A stretch of DNA of 40,131 bases from a virus. Shown here in pieces: positions 30,724-38,204 of this stretch. The notes below the pieces were generated by a model. It was not told the DNA's origin and did not search any database. It saw nothing but the letters and a program-made list of their open reading frames with translations. The DNA is taken from positions 1 through 40,131 of the IMG/VR virus record IMGVR_UViG_3300044527_000242. One strand, written 5' to 3'. Made by a program: the position numbers and the translations under genes. Numbering within the stretch: position 1 is the first letter of the stretch; each line of letters opens with the position of its first letter.

Positions 30724-31692
30724 TTAGGCAGTAGTCTTGATCTCCACGGCGCACTCAGGGCGAAGGATACCATGACCCATCGCGTACTTAGCCACCATGA
30801 AGGTGCCTTGCAGTTCGATCTTATATTCGCTCTCAACCGCGAGGTCGAGGAGCTTGACCGTACCTGCCGCGTTCTTGTGGAACACGATACCAACAGTATT
30901 CGTGAAATCTCCACGATAGCTGTTGGCCGCGTTAACGCCAGAGTAGTCGGCGTCAAACCCGGCGGCGGACTGATTGGTCCCAAAGTTCAAGTTGTTGGAC
31001 TTGACGATGGTGACGTTAGCCACCTTGACCACAGAACCGTCAACATAGCTACCCACCGCGTTAGCGTTGGTAACTTTGGCGAGTTCCTGAACGAGCTTGT
31101 AGTAGTTCGCCGGGGAAAGAACGGCGTAGCGCTCTTCCGACGGAATATCATTCTCGTCCAATTTCTGGGCGGCTTCAAAAATGCTTTCAGCAAGTTTGGC
31201 GCCGGTGGGGTTGGCACCCGTCACCACGTTCTGGCCGTTTTTCCCGCCGATGAGCGAGGAACCACGGGCCGCGAGGGTGATGACCTGAGAAACGGTCTTG
31301 TCGAATTTCTTCGCAAGAGCGCGACCCAGTTCGGTGGTATAGATGGAACGCACGTCGTAATGGTTCATCGCTTCGTCGATGCGAGAAACCAAGGTGGACG
31401 AGGTGAGGAGGTTATCAATCGTGATAACCCGCTCTGCGTGTTTGATTTGGCTGATATAACCAGCGTCGGTGAGCATATTGTCACCAACACCGTGATACTT
31501 GGCCGAAGCCACACCAGCGACGGGGAACTGAGCAGACTTGCCGTTCTCAATCGTGCGAATCAGGTGCAGGGGTTTGAAGACGTTCTCAGTCTCAAACGTG
31601 GTCAGCACCTCACCCGCGAACTTCTTGAGGAACAACGCGTCCACAGCACCAGCCGCATTGATCTGACCAAGGCGGGATACAGTAGAGGGCAT
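30724..31692 (-). CDS. Major capsid protein (T7 gp10-like)
   Basis: A 322-aa HK97-fold capsid protein (T7 gp10A is 345). Typical stretches are LFLKKFAGEVLTTFETENVF, NGKSAQFPVAGVASAKYHGV, the helix ELGRALAKKFDKTVSQVITL, and ERYAVLSPANYYKLVQE. AAAGGT precedes the ATG by about nine bases. It is isolated by about 200 non-coding bases upstream and a structured region downstream, as expected for a very highly expressed gene with its own promoter. Confidence 0.96.
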   Translation of the reverse strand: MPSTVSRLGQINAAGAVDALFLKKFAGEVLTTFETENVFKPLHLIRTIENGKSAQFPVAGVASAKYHGVGDNMLTDAGYISQIKHAERVITIDNLLTSSTLVSRIDEAMNHYDVRSIYTTELGRALAKKFDKTVSQVITLAARGSSLIGGKNGQNVVTGANPTGAKLAESIFEAAQKLDENDIPSEERYAVLSPANYYKLVQELAKVTNANAVGSYVDGSVVKVANVTIVKSNNLNFGTNQSAAGFDADYSGVNAANSYRGDFTNTVGIVFHKNAAGTVKLLDLAVESEYKIELQGTFMVAKYAMGHGILRPECAVEIKTTA

Positions 31693-31892
31693 TTTGTTAT
31701 TACCTTTCGGGTAGAGTTTTCTTTTTCCAGTTCCTTAGACATTTCCACTCGGAAAGCTAACGAACCAGACAAGTGTTTTTGTGCTGGTCACACCCGAGTA
31801 TGTGCCTTTTCGAGTCGCAGTTGTCCCGCCGTAACGGGGCTGGCCTAGTCAGACCATCTCATTCGATGATCCCAATTTTCAAAAACTAGGGC
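31693..31892. promoter_or_regulatory. Capsid gene leader region
   Basis: 200 bases without a gene between the lipoprotein stop and the capsid start. On the minus strand there is a small hairpin (CCCG-TTACGG-CGGG) and then the capsid ribosome binding site. A strong phage promoter is expected here because T7 phi10 occupies the same place, but I could not identify its sequence without comparing leaders computationally. Confidence 0.4.
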
Positions 31893-32153
31893 TTATTTAT
31901 CAGTAGGAGGAGGACCAGTCAACCATCCTTCGGGTAGTTTTACTTTTTTTCCAGTAAGCTCCCATTCTTTCCCGTTCCAAAAGTAAACCTGACCTTCAAC
32001 ATTCGGGCCTATCCTTAAAAGGGTAGTATCCCCGGGGTCAACGAAGATTAGACTTTTTGTCTCTGAGGTAGTCGCGCACCCGCTCAGACCAGCGGCTATG
32101 GAGATAAGGAGGGGGAGGCCCAAGATCAGTACCTTTAACTGGCCTGTTTGCAT
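31893..32153 (-). CDS. Small lipoprotein, possible outer-membrane spanin
   Basis: An 86-aa protein from ATG 32153, which has GGAGG six bases upstream; a longer frame from 32204 lacks this. A signal sequence (LKVLILGLPLLISIAAG) leads to the lipobox LSGC with Cys26, so the mature protein should be lipid-anchored. The remainder (LRIGPNVEGQVYFWNGKEWELTG, with a Pro-rich end) belongs to a family often seen near holins of T7-like and related phages. Overlap with the upstream membrane gene in another frame resembles Rz/Rz1 layouts. Confidence 0.8.
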   Translation of the reverse strand: MQTGQLKVLILGLPLLISIAAGLSGCATTSETKSLIFVDPGDTTLLRIGPNVEGQVYFWNGKEWELTGKKVKLPEGWLTGPPPTDK

Positions 32154-32220
32154 CTTTGACCTCCCCCTTGATGATTTTCCATATCGCCAGAATGAGGGCT
32201 TCAATTAGCCCCCAAAACAT
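32038..32220 (-). CDS. Small membrane protein overlapping the lipoprotein gene
   Basis: A 60-aa protein with an N-terminal membrane segment (FWGLIEALILAIWKII, residues 2-17) and a charged tail (SRWSERVRDYLRDKKSNLR). It starts three bases after the holin stop and overlaps the lipoprotein gene by 116 bases in another frame. This arrangement suggests an inner-membrane/outer-membrane pair, but at 60 aa it is short for an i-spanin. Confidence 0.55.
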   Translation of the reverse strand: MFWGLIEALILAIWKIIKGEVKDANRPVKGTDLGPPPPYLHSRWSERVRDYLRDKKSNLR

Positions 32221-32223
32221 GGC

Positions 32224-32394
32224 TTAGGCTTTCTTTAGCTTGGCAATCAGGGACCAGCCGAGGCCGATAGCGGCAACAACGCCACCAATAATGGCTTCAA
32301 CCGCGCCGTGATCAACCACGCCCTTGGAGACGAAATAGCCGCCAACGGCAGTTAGAATGTGGCGCACAATGGCGCCTACGATTTCAGGTGTCAT
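32224..32394 (-). CDS. Pam3-gp28-type putative holin
   Basis: A 56-aa protein beginning MTPEIVGAIVRHILTAVGGY, which matches small holins of the Pam3-gp28 type (PEI-x-GAI-x-RH-x-LTA-x-GG). Two hydrophobic segments are visible (about 6-24 and 33-51) with a short charged turn, and the protein ends AKLKKA. It would form lethal membrane lesions at lysis time. The gene is unusually placed between scaffold and capsid genes, next to the membrane-protein/lipoprotein pair. Confidence 0.8.
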   Translation of the reverse strand: MTPEIVGAIVRHILTAVGGYFVSKGVVDHGAVEAIIGGVVAAIGLGWSLIAKLKKA

Positions 32395-32396
32395 AT

Positions 32397-32543
32397 TTAG
32401 TTCATACCTTTCTTGTTAATTTTGAATCCGCCCATCTTGTTTTTCATAGCCGTGTAAACTTTAGAAGCAATTGTAGACTTCTTTTTACTGCGGCTGATGC
32501 CAAGCCTTTTGCGCCTGTTGATGTTTGCGTATAAGCCTCTCAT
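32397..32543 (-). CDS. Small basic conserved phage protein (DUF6321-like)
   Basis: A 48-aa Lys/Arg-rich protein starting MRGLYANINRRKRLG, the 'LYANIN-x-KRKR' opening of a small conserved family found in many marine phages (DUF6321-type, function unknown). Its ATG overlaps the scaffold stop by one base (TGATG). A role with nucleic acid or as a minor virion protein is possible. Confidence 0.7.
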   Translation of the reverse strand: MRGLYANINRRKRLGISRSKKKSTIASKVYTAMKNKMGGFKINKKGMN

Positions 32544-33319
32544 CAGAATATGGTACTCACGGCCAAGCGTTGCTCAACTTCTTTTCTGTATGCCGGGTCT
32601 GTTTTGTACTTGGGGTCAGACATGGCCCGGGTGACTTCCGCCGTGCTCCGATAGGGCGCCAGCGAGCCGTTCGTCTGGGAGCCAGACAGAAGCCGGGGCT
32701 GTTTGAAGTTTCCGCCTTGAGCGGCTTGATAGCGGGCGTACATCCCTTTGACGGCAAAAGCCGCCTGTTCGGGAGAGCCCTCTAGGGCCGCGTTGTAGGC
32801 GTTAAGCTCGTTTTCGGGCACGTTAGACGCCGCCCAATCACGCATCGCCGTAAAGTTCTCTTGGCCTCCAATGTCGTTGAGAAGACCAGAAGTTGATTTT
32901 TCGGCTAGAGCACGCTGACCCTCAATGTAGGCTTCCACCACTTCCCGGGGGTAACCCATTTCGGTGAGCTTGCCAAAGCTATCGTCAGAAAGCTGACCTT
33001 TCTCAGAATACTCCTTGGAAAAATCAGCAAACTTGGTTTCCCAAGCCGTCTGCACGGCTTCGGTAGCCTTAGCTTGTTCCTCAGTCTGCTGAGTAGGTTT
33101 GTCCTCAGTAGCCTTAGGCTGAGATTCTGCTTTTTGTGCGTCCCGAGGAGCTCCGAGTTTCTTTTCTAACTCTCCGTACGCTTTCGCCATATCCTCTGGG
33201 CTCTTAAACTTTTCGGGGAGCCATTGAGGGCGGTCTGGTGTGTTGGTGTCTACCTTGCTATCCACGGGTGGATCAGCCGGGGTAGGGGCCGACTGTATCA
33301 CTACTGAGTCAGTAGCCAT
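32543..33319 (-). CDS. Capsid assembly scaffolding protein (T7 gp9-like)
   Basis: A 258-aa acidic, helical protein (T7 gp9 is 307). The N-terminus is Pro/Asp/Thr-rich; PQWLPEKFKSPEDMAKAYGELEKKLG is the typical family signature, followed by Glu/Gln/Lys-rich stretches and YQAAQGG. It guides assembly of the procapsid and leaves before packaging. It lies directly between portal and capsid modules. Confidence 0.92.
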   Translation of the reverse strand: MATDSVVIQSAPTPADPPVDSKVDTNTPDRPQWLPEKFKSPEDMAKAYGELEKKLGAPRDAQKAESQPKATEDKPTQQTEEQAKATEAVQTAWETKFADFSKEYSEKGQLSDDSFGKLTEMGYPREVVEAYIEGQRALAEKSTSGLLNDIGGQENFTAMRDWAASNVPENELNAYNAALEGSPEQAAFAVKGMYARYQAAQGGNFKQPRLLSGSQTNGSLAPYRSTAEVTRAMSDPKYKTDPAYRKEVEQRLAVSTIF

Positions 33320-33351
33320 TGTTTATGCTTCCTTCCTTGTCTGAGCCAAAG

Positions 33352-34932
33352 TTACTGTGGAGGGCCTTCAGGCGCGGCCTGTTGCCCTTGTTGCGCTTGG
33401 CTCATCGCAACATCGGTGAAGCTCTTGATCGCTTGCGGACCAAGTTTGTTCGCCATTTGCATCATCATGGCGTTGTTGTTGTTGTTGGCAATCTCTTCTT
33501 GAGCCTTAATAAGGCCTTCAGTTTCAATCCCTAAGGCAGTAGCGCGGCGTTTAAGATAGTCCTCAATGTTAATATAACTTCCAATTGCTTCAGGCCCAAA
33601 GATTTGTGCAATGCCAGCAAGGAAGAGGTCCAGCTTGTTTAAGTCGTTCCCGCGTCCCAACGCTTCTACGCCCGTGACAATCATGGGGCGGATAAGGTTG
33701 TTTTTGGGGAGCTTGGGGAGGCGACCCTCCTTGCCCATCCGGGTCATCAAGCGGTCTACAAGGGGAAGCTGAAACTCTTGGCTAAGGATTGAGTAAGCGC
33801 CACCCAAGGCAGTCTCAAGCTCTTGGGCCATGTAGCGGATTTCCTCGGCAGTCACCCGTTCGGCTTGGCGTTGAATCGAAGTGTTAAGGAGAAACGCAAA
33901 CCCAAGGCGGTTTTGAATCTCCGCCATCATTTCCTTGGCAACGCGGAAGTCAGCATACTTTTCAACCTGAAGCGCGGACACATCGTCCCGGTTACCCGAA
34001 ACAAACGAGCCGTTTTTGGCTTCGGCAAGAGTTTTGGCTTTGGTAGTCCCGGTCGGCTTGACCATGAACACAACCTTGGAAGCGGCGGCGCTACCTTCGA
34101 CAACTGCTTTGGTAAGGCCCTCAAGAGCGCGGAGGTCCCCGAGGTACTCCTCGACAAGACCACGGCCATAATCCTCGCCATCCACGCGGCTGTAGCGAAG
34201 CGGGATGAAGGGACACTTTTCAATCGGGAAATAGCCTTCGCTGTCAGGAACAGTTTGCCCGTTGATCTGCTGATACACTTCCCACTTCTTGTCCTCGCGA
34301 TGGACGCAAGTGTAGAGGTCAACGCCCTTTTCGTGAGAGTACTCTTCGCTTTTGCCTTCCTTAGGACGAAGTAACTTTTTCGCCTCGTCGGGCAAAGCCG
34401 AAGGTGATATGGTCTCCTTCGTTACGATATGAAGCACATTCCCAAAGGCGTCCCGCTTTACGACGTAATTCTCCAACTTAAAGACCCGAAGACCACCCTC
34501 CTCAGGGAAGTAAAGAAGCGTATTGCCCGTGACAACAAGGTGCTTAAGCGCCTCAAAAATCGGGACCCGAAGCGCTGAGGTTTCCACCTCTTTCATTACG
34601 GAGCGCTCTATCTCAGCCAGCGCTTTTTCAATCTCGGTCTTTACACGCTCATCGCCGCCCATCTTCTTGAGGCGGTACTGATCCACGCTCAAGCGGAAGA
34701 ACGGGGCATTGGGCGGGAAGAGGGCCATAAGGAGCTTGGCCGCGAGGTTGTTGACGCCCCGGGCTCCGATGCCCTGCCAAGGCGTGGGGTACACGGTGGC
34801 GTAGCTGTTTCCTTCCGGGGGGACAAGCGTAGGAATGGTGAGCTCGGCGCACTCACGGGCACGCTCAAGGTATGTCTGCCTCGGAGATTCGAGTTCGCTA
34901 TAAAGGGCCGCGCCAGTTTTGTACTTGTCCAT
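33352..34932 (-). CDS. Head-tail connector / portal protein (T7 gp8-like)
   Basis: A 526-aa portal protein (T7 gp8 is 536) forming the dodecameric ring for DNA entry and exit. Family features: LESPRQTYLERARECAELTIP, TPWQGIGARGVNNLAAKLLM, VVTGNTLLYFPEEGGLRVF, and VTAEEIRYMAQELETALGGAY. The Gln/Pro-rich end is variable. The gene heads the capsid module. Confidence 0.96.
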   Translation of the reverse strand: MDKYKTGAALYSELESPRQTYLERARECAELTIPTLVPPEGNSYATVYPTPWQGIGARGVNNLAAKLLMALFPPNAPFFRLSVDQYRLKKMGGDERVKTEIEKALAEIERSVMKEVETSALRVPIFEALKHLVVTGNTLLYFPEEGGLRVFKLENYVVKRDAFGNVLHIVTKETISPSALPDEAKKLLRPKEGKSEEYSHEKGVDLYTCVHREDKKWEVYQQINGQTVPDSEGYFPIEKCPFIPLRYSRVDGEDYGRGLVEEYLGDLRALEGLTKAVVEGSAAASKVVFMVKPTGTTKAKTLAEAKNGSFVSGNRDDVSALQVEKYADFRVAKEMMAEIQNRLGFAFLLNTSIQRQAERVTAEEIRYMAQELETALGGAYSILSQEFQLPLVDRLMTRMGKEGRLPKLPKNNLIRPMIVTGVEALGRGNDLNKLDLFLAGIAQIFGPEAIGSYINIEDYLKRRATALGIETEGLIKAQEEIANNNNNAMMMQMANKLGPQAIKSFTDVAMSQAQQGQQAAPEGPPQ

Positions 34933-34936
34933 AAAG

Positions 34937-35104
34937 TTATTCGTCGTCTTCCGTTATATCTTCGTCTTCAATTTTGACAAACAATTCCCCATTCTCATCT
35001 TCGTAAAGCGATATAAAGCCTTCTTCCAGAAGGTATTGCAACGCGGCAAGTACGTCGTTTTCGCTGAACTTAGAGAAATAAGAGGCTCCGTTATTTTCGC
35101 TCAT
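34937..35104 (-). CDS. Small acidic protein upstream of portal
   Basis: A 55-aa acidic protein. The segment SENDVLAALQYLLEEGFISL followed by ENGELFVKI has a helix-then-strand pattern like a small winged-helix domain, and the end is Asp/Glu-rich (IEDEDITEDDE). It ends four bases before the portal start and begins six bases after the preceding stop, so it belongs to the same operon. Function unknown. Confidence 0.7.
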   Translation of the reverse strand: MSENNGASYFSKFSENDVLAALQYLLEEGFISLYEDENGELFVKIEDEDITEDDE

Positions 35105-35110
35105 GGCAAA

Positions 35111-35872
35111 TTATAGGCGGTCGAAGGTCACAAGACTGAAGGTAACAATTCCGCCGTTGGTTTCTGACCACAACGCCACGCTAAACGTCTCGTTAGCCAA
35201 TCCTTTAATTCTAAAGAAAGGCATGACTGGAATCTGAACTCCTGTAGATGGAGACAAAGGCGAGAACACAGCACCAGTTCTAGGAGTGTAGACGGTAATA
35301 TACCGTGGGTGGTAAGAGCCAACATTTACGGTGTTAGTGGCTATTCCTAAAACAAAATCGGCGTCTTGGTTCAAGGTAATGTATAAGGCATCCACAAAAT
35401 ACATATCTTGAGTAGGTGTTGAGTACGGACCTTGATTGGCGTTTAAGGAAAGCGCACCGCCTCGATACAGTTTGTCGGCTGTAGCGTTTACAAACGAAGT
35501 GTAGCCGTAGAAGTTGACGAGGGTTCCGCTTCCACCAGTTACAGAAGCAAAACTAGGCGACGAATATAAAGTAGTATTCGACGCCAACGAAATGCCAAGA
35601 TCATTGTAGGCCCCTACTGCTTGAGAAAAAGAGGATAATGTCCATCCGCCAGTTTGCTCTATTGGACTTAATAAATAATATCCAGAGGTTCCGTATTTTT
35701 CTGCCGCTCCAACATTAAATTTCTTTTCAGTAGAAGCTGACCAATTACTTACGGCATAATTATCTGCAACCGTGTTGGCCTGATACCCAATAAACGAAAG
35801 TGGAGCTACGGCAGAAGTAATGCCGGACACCGCCGAAGCGTTTACAGAGGCCGCTAAACCTAAGCTAGGCAT
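35111..35872 (-). CDS. Hypothetical virion-region protein, Ser/Thr/Gly/Asn-rich
   Basis: A 253-aa protein of unknown function upstream of the portal gene. It is low in charge and rich in Ser, Thr, Gly, Asn and Tyr, with predicted beta structure (NQDADFVLGIATNTVNVG, YHPRYITVYTPRTGAVF), as in decoration, fibre or head-surface proteins. No counterpart exists at this site in T7. It is tightly packed between a lipoprotein gene and the small acidic gene. Confidence 0.7.
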   Translation of the reverse strand: MPSLGLAASVNASAVSGITSAVAPLSFIGYQANTVADNYAVSNWSASTEKKFNVGAAEKYGTSGYYLLSPIEQTGGWTLSSFSQAVGAYNDLGISLASNTTLYSSPSFASVTGGSGTLVNFYGYTSFVNATADKLYRGGALSLNANQGPYSTPTQDMYFVDALYITLNQDADFVLGIATNTVNVGSYHPRYITVYTPRTGAVFSPLSPSTGVQIPVMPFFRIKGLANETFSVALWSETNGGIVTFSLVTFDRL

Positions 35873-35875
35873 ATC

Positions 35876-36013
35876 TTAAAACTTTCCGTAATCAGGGTCC
35901 GTTACAGACATTGTAGGAACATTCGGGTATTTCGTGGGTTGCTCTTTCTCTCCGCCTTTATCAGCGTGGGAGCACCCAGCCAATAAAAGGCAGAGAAAAA
36001 GAATCCTGATCAC
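35876..36013 (-). CDS. Tiny lipoprotein (GTG start)
   Basis: A 45-aa protein starting at GTG 36013, overlapping the previous stop (GTGA). The signal sequence IRILFLCLLLAG leads to lipobox LAGC with Cys14. The mature part is about 32 residues, polar, ending VTDPDYGKF. It is a second lipoprotein of the genome; a superinfection-exclusion or spanin-like role is conceivable but unproven. Confidence 0.7.
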   Translation of the reverse strand: MIRILFLCLLLAGCSHADKGGEKEQPTKYPNVPTMSVTDPDYGKF

Positions 36014-36267
36014 TTAATGCCGTTGCGGTAGGCAATAACTTTACCAGATGCCAAAGTGAACCCGGTAAAGCGGCCAAACAGGGTGATGCCCTTAGGGATG
36101 ACAATTCCCGTCAAAGCATCGCCACTCAAGTCGTTGGCAGAAATGGCTGAAAACGTGGCGTCGTCCAGCACTGTAATCGCGGCAAAATTACCAGTTGCGG
36201 AGCTAGTTCCAGTTTTAACCAGAGCACCAAATTGGCCCATCGCTGTTGCGTCGTAATAATTAGACAT
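36010..36267 (-). CDS. Small hypothetical phage protein
   Basis: An 85-aa Ala/Thr/Gly-rich protein (MSNYYDATAMGQFGALVKTG, then GIVIPKGITLFGRFTGFTL), of a type seen in structural regions of many phages and perhaps a small virion component. It shares a GTGA junction with the tiny lipoprotein gene. Function unknown. Confidence 0.7.
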   Translation of the reverse strand: MSNYYDATAMGQFGALVKTGTSSATGNFAAITVLDDATFSAISANDLSGDALTGIVIPKGITLFGRFTGFTLASGKVIAYRNGIK

Positions 36268-36280
36268 AATATCCTTTCAA

Positions 36281-36511
36281 TTAAACTGGCATATTCAAGC
36301 CAGAATCAGATGAGGTTCCTAGGTCAATTCGAAGTGCCGAACGTCCCCGGCGAAGGGGGCGCAAACGGTTCTCGCCAGCGTCCTGACCAGCAGTTTCCAT
36401 TGCGGGCTCAACCTTTTCAGCCACGGGCGTGGGGGGCGGAGCGGGAGGGGGAGGAGGCGGCGGCGGAGGCGGAGGAGGAGGAGGGGCCGGGGGCCTAGAT
36501 GACATACACAT
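36281..36511 (-). CDS. Proline-run protein, gp6.7/gp7.3-like small virion protein
   Basis: A 76-aa protein: MCMSSRPPA, 14 consecutive prolines (10-23), an acidic middle, and the end LRRGRSALRIDLGTSSDSG and LNMPV. Met-Cys at the start and the C-terminal basic-Gly-x-x-Leu plus Gly-Leu-Asn motif recall T7 gp6.7 and gp7.3, small virion proteins released early in ejection. The position between replication genes and portal agrees. Compare 12109-12399 and 15727-16242. Confidence 0.65.
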   Translation of the reverse strand: MCMSSRPPAPPPPPPPPPPPPPPAPPPTPVAEKVEPAMETAGQDAGENRLRPLRRGRSALRIDLGTSSDSGLNMPV

Positions 36512-36515
36512 ATAT

Positions 36516-36719
36516 TTAATTTTCTTTCGTTAATATAGTTTCGTTTTGTTCGTTGAATTTTTCTTTTAATAGGCGCACTACAGCCCGCTGTCCAGCATAA
36601 AACCAAACTTCTCGGTCAGTAAAACCGAGATCCGGGCATTTTTCTGGAATACGGGCCTCTAATTCCTGAAGTAAAACCTCGGGAACTGGTGGAAACCTAT
36701 CGGCTGGGTCTTGTTTCAT
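36516..36719 (-). CDS. Small hypothetical protein
   Basis: A 67-aa protein of unknown function (PPVPEVLLQELEARIPEKCP, then WFYAGQRAVVRLLKEKF), mostly helical. Its ATG overlaps the DUF5664 stop (ATGA). The end of the replication block lies here. Confidence 0.7.
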   Translation of the reverse strand: MKQDPADRFPPVPEVLLQELEARIPEKCPDLGFTDREVWFYAGQRAVVRLLKEKFNEQNETILTKEN

Positions 36720-37096
36720 TGTTTTAGCTCAGGCGGTAAATCATCTAACTCTTTGGGCAACAGTCCTTTATCTATTTTGTTTTTAGTTTCAATAAGAGCT
36801 AATATGTTCCAAGCCGCCGCCACTTCATGCCTTTCATCTCTGTAGCCTTCTAGGTGCTTAAACAGATGACGCAAGGCTGAATCCATATACCTAGAAAGTG
36901 GCTGACCTTTTTCCCAATTCCTTTCGTTGTACTTTTTGGCTCCCTCCTCCAACTGCCTAGCCACCATGTAGATGGCATGGCACATAAGGAGGTCATAACG
37001 ACCCTTACCATCGCGTGTGTCGCGCTGGGAGCCTGTGTCAAAACGCTGGCGCTCCCCGCTGTCCTTTACAGGGCAATCGTTGTTTACGGTTTCCAT
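36716..37096 (-). CDS. DUF5664 / dATP-dGTP diphosphohydrolase-like protein
   Basis: A 126-aa protein. The segment RYDLLMCHAIYMVARQLEEG, AKKYNERNWEKGQPLSRYMD and SALRHLFKHLEGYRDERHEV is typical of the phage family also described as the dATP/dGTP diphosphohydrolase N-terminal domain. Glu, His and Asp residues in the last segment could bind metal. It may tune dNTP pools, but the reaction is not proven for this subfamily. It overlaps the exonuclease end by 13 bases. Confidence 0.7.
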   Translation of the reverse strand: METVNNDCPVKDSGERQRFDTGSQRDTRDGKGRYDLLMCHAIYMVARQLEEGAKKYNERNWEKGQPLSRYMDSALRHLFKHLEGYRDERHEVAAAWNILALIETKNKIDKGLLPKELDDLPPELKQ

Positions 37097-37833
37097 AAAG
37101 CTACTTTTTGGGTTTTGCTGTTAAACTCCCCGTGCCGTAGGATACGAGCGCACCTAGCCTGAACAAGCGCCTCTGCTTCGCCAAAACCGGCCTTGGCAAA
37201 AGCGGCTACGACCTTGGGCCATGCTTGTTCTACCCCCAAAAAGCCGTCAAGAATGTCGGCGGCTTTCTTAGGTCCAATCCCCGGACACCCCGGGTAGCCG
37301 TCCGCCTGATCGCCTGTGAGGGTTTGCACAAGAAAGTTGTAGTCAGCCTTAAGATCAGAGGTTTCCACAGTCTTATCCTCGGGGCTATTCCAGTTATAGG
37401 AAAGTCCGGGGATCGTGTTAAAGTCCTTGTCCAAGCTAACTATGACCTTTTCCACTCCCTTCTCCGGGGTGGTGGCCCAGACTCCAATAATGTCATCAGC
37501 CTCAAGGATATGACACCAGCGTGCCTTGTGGTTGTAAACAAGGTGTTCTTTTACCTCGCCCAAAACCATCGGCTTGCGCTGTGATTTGCGGTGCTCCTTG
37601 TAAGGTGGATAGATGACCTTGCGAAAGTTCTCCGGGCCGGACACGGCCACCAGAATTTCGTCCGCCTCTACCTCCTCCTGTAAATCCGCTAGGAACACGT
37701 CCACCTTCTGTTTCGCTTCCTTCGCATCAGCGTGAAGCGTCCATATATCGTCACCCCAATTTGTTGGGACCTCGGTGTTAGCCGACTGCTGGTAGGCCAC
37801 AATGTCCCCGTCCACCATTGCTACTCTTTTCAT
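37084..37833 (-). CDS. 5'-3' exonuclease (T7 gp6-like, FEN family)
   Basis: A 249-aa flap/exonuclease that removes RNA primers and degrades host DNA. Metal-binding acidic residues appear in order: Asp8 and Asp10 (MVDGDIVAY), LEADDIIG, and VSLDKDFN. The helix-hairpin-helix region QTLTGDQADGYPGCPGIGPK is characteristic. The ATG follows GGGAGG and overlaps the LAGLIDADG stop (ATGA). Confidence 0.94.
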   Translation of the reverse strand: MKRVAMVDGDIVAYQQSANTEVPTNWGDDIWTLHADAKEAKQKVDVFLADLQEEVEADEILVAVSGPENFRKVIYPPYKEHRKSQRKPMVLGEVKEHLVYNHKARWCHILEADDIIGVWATTPEKGVEKVIVSLDKDFNTIPGLSYNWNSPEDKTVETSDLKADYNFLVQTLTGDQADGYPGCPGIGPKKAADILDGFLGVEQAWPKVVAAFAKAGFGEAEALVQARCARILRHGEFNSKTQKVALWKP

Positions 37834-38204
37834 TTGTATACCTCCCTTTTTAGTTTTGTTATTTGTCGTTTAATTGCTTCACGGCGGGCTTTCCCAGCTT
37901 GATAGAAGTTAAGCGCCAACTGGATTTGGCGTTTTTTCTCACGGCTAAATGGGTAAACGCACGCCAAGAATCTAAGTGCTTGGTTGCCATAAACCCGCCA
38001 TTGATAAGACGGACGCCACTTTGGTTTGTTTTTGAAATGAAACCGTCTAATAGCGCCACCAAAGCGCTTGTGGACGTCACGAAGAATGCTTGGATAGCAC
38101 GAATGAATTTGGGCCATAACCGAACCTTCTGCTTCGATTCTGACCATCCCTTCTCCGTCGAAGTATCCAGCCAAGTAACTCTCATCCCATTCCCTCCTTT
38201 GCAT
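37830..38204 (-). CDS. LAGLIDADG-type homing endonuclease, free-standing
   Basis: A 124-aa protein from ATG 38204, which overlaps the DNA polymerase stop (TAATG). A single LAGLIDADG motif is visible near the N-terminus (SYLAGYFDGEGMVRIEAEG), so it would act as a homodimer. The middle (HKRFGGAIRRFHFK and RPSYQWRVYGNQALRFL) fits DNA-binding strands of this fold. It lies between polymerase and exonuclease genes and not inside an intron, so it is a free-standing homing gene or a domesticated nuclease. Confidence 0.85.
   Translation of the reverse strand: MQRREWDESYLAGYFDGEGMVRIEAEGSVMAQIHSCYPSILRDVHKRFGGAIRRFHFKNKPKWRPSYQWRVYGNQALRFLACVYPFSREKKRQIQLALNFYQAGKARREAIKRQITKLKREVYK

Noticed and set aside
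30772-31848. Long open frame (358 codons) on the plus strand opposite the capsid gene
   Set aside because: It is antisense to a clear capsid gene, has no recognisable domain, and arises from the codon bias of the capsid gene. No plus-strand gene is otherwise supported in the window.
36437-36493. GGA/GGC simple repeat on the plus strand as a tandem repeat element or CRISPR-like array
   Set aside because: It is the coding sequence of a polyproline run in the 76-aa protein. No CRISPR-type repeat-spacer pattern was seen anywhere in the window.
37859-38185. 108-codon frame inside the LAGLIDADG gene, with a good Shine-Dalgarno before its ATG
   Set aside because: The LAGLIDADG motif and operon overlaps support the other frame, and this product has no recognisable domain. 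The well-placed Shine-Dalgarno is noted as odd.
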